Shown here: positions 57,191 through 64,000 of the stretch, one piece after another
Layout of the letters: each line of letters opens with the position of its first letter
Numbering within the stretch: the stretch's first letter is position 1
NCBI RefSeq assembly: GCF_949628215.1
Contig: NC_134276.1
Coordinates: forward strand, 59,743,733 to 59,807,732
Direction: 5' to 3'
DNA length: 64,000 bases
DNA from: Phalacrocorax aristotelis
Taxonomy: Eukaryota > Chordata > Aves > Suliformes > Phalacrocoracidae
The notes under the pieces: generated by a model
Seen by the model: the letters and a program-made list of their open reading frames with translations, nothing else
What the model was told of the DNA's origin: nothing
Databases searched by the model: none
Made by a program: the position numbers and the translations under genes

Positions 57191-59330
57191 CTGTGTGTGG
57201 GATTGAAATCAAGCTGCCCCAGAGGAGTAGGGAGCTGGTAGCTTGGACCCCATCCTGGCTTCCTGGTGTCTGTGACTGGGCTTTGGGACTTCCCCGGGGT
57301 GCCTGGGGCCCCTGGCCTCCAGCTCCTGACTCTCTTAGGTGAATCTGGCATGAAGGATCTTTCCTCACAGTCAAGATTTTTCTGTAGGTACTGGCAGAGA
57401 GATGTAGAAGATATTGACTTGGCTGTCTCTAAGGATGAACTTCTGCCTCTCACAGCGTGTTGAGCAGAATGCTGATAGAAGCAAAGGCTGTTTACAGAAT
57501 ATATAACAGATACTTGAAAGAGTTTTTCTAGCTTTGAGTTCTTCAGTCACAGGCTTTTGTGCATAACACATTTCATGTTCTATAAACCTGATACAATATA
57601 TTCCTTATTAGATAAAGGCAGAAGGATTAAGATCACTCCAGTTTTCTCCCTGTCTTACAGCATAAGTTAGGTGATGATACAACTACTTATGATTCCTGTC
57701 TGAATTTGGAGTTATATTAGAAGACGAAGGCTACTTCCTGCTGTAAAGAAGGGATCCAGGAAATTATCAGCATTGAAAGCTACAGTTCCCCAGGATCCCT
57801 CCAAAATAATGAAAGAATTAGATGCCTGGTATTCCAGTCTCTTATAAACTTGCATAACTTTGTGCATGTTAATAGCTTTAGTAACTGAGACAGGAGCATA
57901 TATTGAGAGTTACGGCATTACAAATGCGCTCACAGACATGCAGAACTAGGGCCTCTGTTCTTATCCAAACTCATGTATCCTTTAACTATTCTAGATACTT
58001 TATTTTTGCAATTTCATTTTTGTATATCTACAACTTCTTTAGCAATGGTGATGTACGTTAGCCTCTTTGCTTTTTGAGATGTTCAATAGTAATTGTGTGT
58101 AATTTTGATCCATTAGATATCCTCCTTTTCTTACAGAAACAAAATTTTGTATTTTGTGTGCAGTACCCACTTCAGTATAGAATAGGCAAAAAGACCATTA
58201 GTAAAATCTGTCAGTCAAAATTAAATCACACTAAAAGAAAATTTCATGTGCAAATGGAAAAAGATTAGCATTCTTGAGTTTTTTTTTTCCCCCAGTCCCT
58301 TCCATATGCGAGGAACCTTAGCTTCGCTTGGAAATGGGTTTGCATTAGGCCATTTCTCACTGTATCAAGCTCTTTATGCACCCAGCTGGCTGTGAAGTTT
58401 CTCCTTGCTGCAGTGTCTCTGTGTAATCCCAGCCAGTTTTCCTTTGCAGCTGTGGGGGGCCTCCTTTGATGTCCCTCTGTAGGTGGCTGCCGATCCCTCA
58501 ACCGGGGCCTGCAAACAGACTCTCTTCTGTAGAGGAAAAGAAAACACCCCAGTGATGCCATGTGACTGTTTGCTTTATGCACACAAGAGGAACTGACGTC
58601 AAGTGTCTCAGGATATTGTTTTAATGCAATAACATGATGTTGTGGTGTGTATCCCTGTGCATCTGATCTAGCTAATGCAGTGCCTGCAGTGAAGGACAAT
58701 GCGGTCTGTACCTCCCTTTTGCTCTTATTCTCTTTTACTTTCAAGACTCTCCATGTGCACCGAAAAAATCTGCAGTCTCTGCTTGTGACTATCAATTGCA
58801 AATGCGGTGACCTCCTTTAGACATCTTAAGAACAGTTTTCTTGCGTTGTTTCCACCTGTGCAGTTGTAGTAGGCACTGCTAATATAGCAGAGCAAATGCA
58901 TAAACATGCAAGAGAGGTGACCCAATGCTAATTTTATTTTCGCTACTCACTCAGGAGGAATGGGAGAAGTCATTTCACATACCTTCAGCACATAGCAGAG
59001 ATGAGCTTCTCCTTTTGTTGTCACAGCTTTCACCTCTTTTCAATTTGAACATAGGTACTGACGCAAGAAGTTAAAGTTATGTCAAAAATAATAAAATTAG
59101 GCAAAATTTTTCAGTATTATGTGTAAATGCTAGTAGGAACCTGTGTTCCACTGACAGGACCATGCAGCAAGAGTCCTATGAAAATACCCCAAGCTCATGT
59201 TTAGATGAACCCAGTTGCCCAGCAGATTTTCTCCTCCCATGCCTCTCTGGGCATGGGAACATGCCAGTTGTTCTGGGACTTCCTGGCTCTCAGTGCAGGA
59301 TGAGAGTGTACTCAGGGCCTGAGAGAATTT
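57191..59330. other. Intergenic DNA, nothing recognised
   Basis: Ordinary composition. A 178-codon minus-strand frame (58265-58801) is the longest; its translation shows no recognisable domain and it is not called as a gene. Confidence 0.5.
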
Positions 59331-60300
59331 AGAATCATGGAATGGTTTGTGTTGGAAGGGACCTTTAGAGGCCATCTAGTCCAACCCCTTGCCCTGCAGT
59401 GAGCAGGGACATCTTCAACTAGATCAGGTTACTCAGAGCCCCGTCCAGCGTGGCCTTGACTGTTTCCAGGGAAACATTCTACCGCCTCTCTGGGCAACCT
59501 GTGCCACTGTTTCATCACCCTCATTGTAAAAGATTTCTTCCTTGCATCTAGTCTAAATCTACCCTCTTTTAGTTTAAAACCATCACCTCTTGTCCTATCG
59601 CTACAGGCCCTATGTCTGTCCCTATCTGTCTTACAAGTCCCCTTTAAGTACTGAAAGGCCACAATCAGGTGTCTCTGGAGCCTTCTCTTCTCCAGGTTGA
59701 ACAACCCCAACTCTCTCAGCCTGTCCTCACAGGAGAGGTGTTCTGTCCCTCTGACCATTTTTGTGGCCTCCTCTGGACCCGCTCCAACAGCTCCATGTCT
59801 TTCCTGTGCCAAGGGCTCCAGAGCTGGTTGCAGGACTCCAGGTGGGGTCTCACCAGAGCAGAGCAGAGGTGCAGAACCACCTCCCTTGACCTGCTGGCCA
59901 CGCTGCTTTTGATGTAGCCCAGGATACGGTTGGCCGCCTGGGCTTCCAGCACACATTGTTGGCTCATGTCCAGCTTTTCATCCACCAGTACCCCGAAGTC
60001 CTTCTCCACAGGGCTGCTCTCAACCCCTTCATCCCCCAGCCTGTATTGATACCAGGGGTTGCCCTGACCCAGGTGCAGGACCTTGCACTTGGCCTTGTTT
60101 GAACCTCATGAGGTTCTCACAGGCCCACCTCTCCAGCTTGTCCAGGTCCCTCTAGAGAAGATCCTGCCCATCAGGTGTGTCAACTGCACCACTCAGCTTG
60201 GTGTCACCTGCAAACTTTCTGAGGGTGCACTCAATCCCACCATGTAGCTGATGAAGATAGTAAACTGTCCCCATATGGAACCAGTACCGTTTACTGAGGA
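59331..60300 (-). mobile_element. CR1 non-LTR retrotransposon, 5'-truncated copy
   Basis: A minus-strand copy of the chicken repeat 1 (CR1) family, the dominant LINE of birds. The 3' end is at 59331, where AGAATCATGGAATGG corresponds to the CR1 terminal octamer-type tail, next to the familiar GTTGGAAGGGACCTTTAGAG. Reading minus-strand from 60300 to 59331, translation gives the C-terminal part of the reverse transcriptase ORF: IECTLRKFAGDTKLSGAV, then [17 protein letters not shown], then [18 protein letters not shown], and [17 protein letters not shown]. The catalytic FADD box reads FAGD (60203-60214), so the first aspartate is lost, and the matches fall in different frames with stops between. 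It is an inactive fossil. The 5' edge is approximate. Confidence 0.92.
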
Positions 60301-61320
60301 CTATAAAGGTATGGGATAAAAATGTAAGGGTTGATGTCATGCATGGGTTAAGAGAGCGATGCACTCTGGTAAAAACCTCGCTAACTAACTAAGATTTCTA
60401 ACCTGACTGTATAGAAAATGTCCTGTTACACTGCTCGAGGACCTAGCTGGTGTTGAAAGTCTGAGGGGTTTATTCCTCATGTAACTATGTATATTGCCCA
60501 TATTCATTTTCCCTGCAGGTGTCAGTTTTTTTGCTGCCTTCTAGCCCTAACTGGATCTTGTGGCAAAGCATGTCTTGGGTGTGTTGCAAACTGCCTGTGA
60601 CATAATTCCTTTCCTTAGCTCAGAAAAATTGTCTTTCAGCTTCAGAAACAGTAGTTTTGCTCTGCTACTGTAGTGAGGGTAAAGAGGTGGCTCAGGCTGA
60701 CCCTCTTCTCCCACGTCACCATTGCTTTAAGAGCACTATTTAAAGAAAAAAAATGTTTTTCCTTTGCCTTGTGAACATTGATTTGAACATCTTAGATCAC
60801 ATCTTTTCTACACTTCAGTGTCGTGGGCAGCTTCATTGCCTCTTGTATTTCAACAAAAATCCAAGATGCACGTTCCTTGTGGGAGAACTCTCATGTTTCC
60901 AGGGACGGCGATTTACTTGGGGACTGGCACTGCTCCATCACCTCCAGCAGCTGAGATGGTGGATACCTGCAGCAGGGACCCTGTGCCTGGATTCACAGGT
61001 AATTTCAGAAGAGGGTGACCCAGTGTATCATGTGCCAGGGAGCCGCCCAGCACGTAATTCCTGCAGCTGTCAGAAATAGAGGATTAGCAGCATCCCTCTC
61101 CTGCCACTCCTCACACCAGCCTCGCTTGGTTTCATAGTGCAGGAGCTTGCGTCAGGTCTGCCAGCACAGTTGTGCTTTTCACCTCTACCCCAGGGAAACC
61201 TAGAGGGTGGCGGAGTCCTCTCTCTGCACTGACGGGCCTGTGCTGCTGCAACTCTTAGCAGACGCAGCTGCACCGATGCAGCCAGCCCTGTAAGTGCGCG
61301 TGCACAGGGGAAAGCCCTTA
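60301..61320. other. Intergenic DNA before the PCCA CpG island
   Basis: Ordinary composition, no supportable gene. A 108-codon frame (60753-61079) has no recognisable features. Confidence 0.5.
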
Positions 61321-61839
61321 CACCGTCACCCACAGACAGACCCGAGCTCCCCGCAGAAGCCTGCACTTACAAAACCATCCGTCCGCGCGCGCACGCACAC
61401 ACACACGCAGCAAGCCGCACAGCAGACTGGCACGCACGCATAACGGTGCGAGGCAGACGACCCCGGAAGTGCGCGACCCGTGAGGCACGCGTCCCGGGAG
61501 CGCCAGCCCCGAGGCACGCAGCCCGAGGCGCGCACCAACGCAACCGCCGCCGCACGCGCAAGTGCAAGCCCTGAGGCGTGCACCCGGCGCCGCGCGCCCA
61601 AAGGCACGCACGCGTGCAACGCCTGCCGCGGGTGGACGGGGGTGTGGGTGGGCACCGGAGTGGGCGCGCAGGTCCACTGCCGGGCCCCTCGCGCCCCTCC
61701 CCGCCTCTGGCGAGGCGGCCGCGCTTCCTCCCTCGCGCCCGCGGCGGCTGCAGGGATTGGCTGCGGGCGGCCCGGCCCCGCCGCCGCCGCGGGTGAAAGG
61801 GCGGCCGGGCAGCCGCGGCGGCGGCCGCGACGGGTAGAC
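61321..61839 (+). promoter_or_regulatory. PCCA: CpG-island promoter of the PCCA-like gene
   Basis: Composition changes abruptly to CpG-rich at about 61.3-61.4 kb. The interval has ACGCACAC-type and GCACGCA repeats, many GC boxes, and an inverted CCAAT (ATTGG at 61756-61760) about 80 bp before the start codon. No TATA box is seen. This is a typical housekeeping-type promoter. Gene identity depends on the exon 1 call. Confidence 0.6.
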
Positions 61840-61920
61840 ATGATGGCGGCGGCAGCGGCGCTGCTGGTGCTGCGCTGGGGGACGGCGGGCAGCCGCGGGG
61901 GACTCCGGGCGCTGCCGGGG
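61840..61920 (+). CDS. PCCA: Probable PCCA exon 1 (propionyl-CoA carboxylase alpha, mitochondrial targeting part)
   Basis: A short coding exon of 27 codons starting ATGATG; the second ATG (61843) has the better context, with A at -3 and G at +4. The residues MMAAAAALLVLRWGTAGSR followed by GGLRALPG are arginine-containing, alanine/leucine-rich and lack acids, as expected of a mitochondrial import signal. The donor is GTGAGA at 61921, phase 0. PCCA encodes the biotin-bearing alpha subunit of propionyl-CoA carboxylase in the mitochondrial matrix, and is the next gene after ZIC2, on the same strand, in vertebrates. The identity rests on this synteny plus the targeting peptide; leader peptides are too poorly conserved to prove it. 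The rest of the gene lies outside the window. Confidence 0.6.
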
Positions 61921-64000
61921 GTGAGAGCCGCGGTGGGGGCGGGCGGGCCAAGGCGGGCTGCGGGTGGGGTCGCCGGGGGGGAGCTGTGTCTCGTGTTCCC
62001 TCCCCGGTGTGCGCGTGTGTGTGGGGTGAGGGGCCGGCTGCCGCGTCGGTGACAGGTCGCCGCGGGGAGCGGGACGGGGTGCTGGCCCTCCGACTGCTGG
62101 CGGACCGGGGCCGGTGGGCCGGTGCTGGCTGGGGGGCCCGGGGTGGGGCCGGCCCGGCGGAGGCCGCGGCCGCTGTGGGGCGGTGGGAGCTGGGCCCTGG
62201 GCTCGGCTGTTGGGGGCTGGCGGCAGCCAGGCCGCCCTTTCTCGGTGTACCCCGTCCCTGCGGTGCTTGCAGTGGGGTGTTTTTCTTTCTTTTTTTTTTT
62301 TGTTTTCAATTTTTAAAACTTGGGCGTAGCGTGTAACTCGAATAGCATGTTACATGCTGTAAAGAGTGTAGTCCTGTGCTATTTTTACTAGTAAAATCTT
62401 AGCTCACAGAAAACGGCTGCTGCTTTGTGAAGCTGTGCTGTCTCTTACTCCTCCTCCCTTTACCCCAGATAGCTATGGATGTTTCAGCTGTCACTTAAAG
62501 CTTTACTGTGGTTTTTTAATTGTTCTTCCTTTTCATGAAAATGCAGGAAGCTCATTGCAGAACTGTACTGGTGTTTTTGGTGAAGCCTTCTAGAAACCTT
62601 GTTCCTTAGGCTATGGAGTAACTTCACTGAGGCAGTTGCTATGTTTTCTTCTGTATTACTTTTGGCAGATTGTGTTAAAAGAAAGAGGAGATTATTTAAT
62701 ATAAGAACTAGCAGTGTTAGCACATGGTGTTGTGTAACAGTTGAATGATACTACAGCTACATTGTATATGGGAAAAGTGGTGAAAAATGCCTCTAACTGC
62801 TTACAGTAGGAAGAGTTTACCTATTTTTTTTCCCTGAAAAGGAACATGTGTGTTGAGGTCTGCAAGTTCCAGTGGAGAAGAGAGGAGTGACGTGCAAAAA
62901 AAGTTTGCTACGTGCACCCCTGAGAGTGTGGGATAGGTTTCTCTCTAGGAATGTAACCCCATAACAATACTGTAAAGAACCCCTCAGATGTCTTTAGGGA
63001 TCATGTAAAAGAGGTGGTTTATGTGGGCAGGGCATTTTGAGAGGGGGTTAAAGGAAAAAAAAGGATGTGTTTTACCCCGGTATTTTTCCTTAGGAAATAT
63101 TCATTGCAAACCTGTGTTGCTGTGAAGGTGTACATGAGAGAAGCTTCTTGAAAAGCAAAGTAAAAGAAGTTTGATTGGAGACAGTGATGGGGAATTATCA
63201 GAGGGCTCGTGCTGTTTGAAGGCTTTATTTTTGGTAGCCATACACTTGTGTGTGTGTAGATAGAAGTGGAAGACTTCTGCTCTTCCCACTAAATAGTCCG
63301 AAGACTTTGATATCAGCCAGTCTTTTGGAGCCTCTCTGTGAAAGGCGTACTTTGTCTCCTTCCTCCTAACATCTCAAGGGTATGGTCTGACTGCATCAGT
63401 GTAACAGCATAGAAAGGTTAAATTAGTGACGCCTTTCTAGAACAAAATATATTTATAGCTACTTAATAGTACTTTGACTTATGTGACTGAAGTGATTTCT
63501 AGCCCTTAATACCTGGGTATGAAAGTCACCTTCAAGATATCAGTCTATCGGAAAACACTTATTAAAACAAATTTCCACGTGAATTACTTTCATAGATTCT
63601 TTTATATTTTGCTAACATAGGCAAATAATATGATTGATGTCATCAAACTTTAATGTGCTTGGTGCTCTTACATGTTTTGCAAGAGTTAGTAGCTGGTGAG
63701 TTGTCCTTAACTTCTTTTGCCTGTCTGCTGTGGGAATCAATAAAGCACCTGAGAAAGGACAGTGCAGAAACACTGAGCTGGGGATTCGACTAATTGCTGT
63801 TTCTGATCTAAAGCTTAGCACTTCTGTTAAGCTTTTATGCAGAACTGGTTCTGTTTAGAATGTTATAACCTAAATGTCTTTTTGAGTGCTCTGCAATTCT
63901 GGAGCTGGGAGAAAATCTGATGTTGAAAGAAGGCTGTAGTTACAGAATGAGGATGAGATGGCTTCTGATATTTCAGTCTTGAAACTAATCTGAGAGAACT
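61921..64000 (+). other. PCCA: Start of PCCA intron 1
   Basis: Begins with GTGAGA in CpG-rich DNA, which ends by about 62.3 kb at a T-rich run, and continues as AT-rich sequence to the end of the window. No further exon, RNA gene or clear repeat is seen. Confidence 0.55.

Noticed and set aside
58265-58801. 178-codon minus-strand frame
   Set aside because: No recognisable domain, no supporting splice or promoter signals; could be chance at this length in a 30-kb interval.

Overview
The window is vertebrate nuclear DNA, most likely from a bird. It carries the head-to-head pair ZIC5 (minus strand) and ZIC2 (plus strand), followed by what is most probably the first exon of PCCA (plus strand). 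The ZIC5-ZIC2-PCCA order is the established vertebrate arrangement. The avian assignment rests on a CR1-type non-LTR retrotransposon tail at 59.3-60.3 kb; the species cannot be read from the sequence.

Layout. Positions 1-2094: ZIC5 3' UTR and downstream DNA. 2095-8520: ZIC5, two coding exons joined by a 4.6 kb intron, predicted 596 residues. 8521-18262: the 9.7 kb shared upstream interval, with a CCAAT-box cluster next to ZIC5, several AT-rich islands that look like conserved regulatory DNA, a very long purine tract with (GGAA)37 and (AAGA)n arrays plus an opposing (TTCC)n array, and the GC-rich ZIC2 leader with CGG and GT repeats. 18263-21769: ZIC2, three coding exons, predicted 486 residues. 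21770 to about 23100: ZIC2 3' UTR. 23.1-33.0 kb: CpG- and GC-rich DNA without a convincing gene, holding several AT-rich regulatory-looking blocks. 33.0-61.3 kb: ordinary AT-richer intergenic DNA with a degenerate duplication (52.4-53.4 kb), one unexplained 248-codon open frame (54.8-55.6 kb), a decayed minisatellite (56.2-57.2 kb) and the CR1 fragment. 61.3-64.0 kb: a new CpG island, PCCA exon 1, and the start of PCCA intron 1.

How the genes relate. ZIC2 and ZIC5 encode paralogous five-zinc-finger nuclear transcription factors used in neural plate, dorsal neural tube and neural crest development. They share the same first splice position, inside the zinc-finger coding region and in the same phase. 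The 33 kb CpG-rich domain around them fits a Polycomb-type developmental regulator locus. PCCA, a mitochondrial metabolic gene, has its own separate CpG-island promoter.

I found no convincing new multi-gene system. The most unusual sequence is a perfect 32-bp inverted repeat with a 9-nt loop in the ZIC5 intron (4259-4331), with a diverged second copy about 1 kb away. Next are the opposed long purine and pyrimidine microsatellites between the two ZIC promoters, and a few compact motif clusters that look like enhancers.
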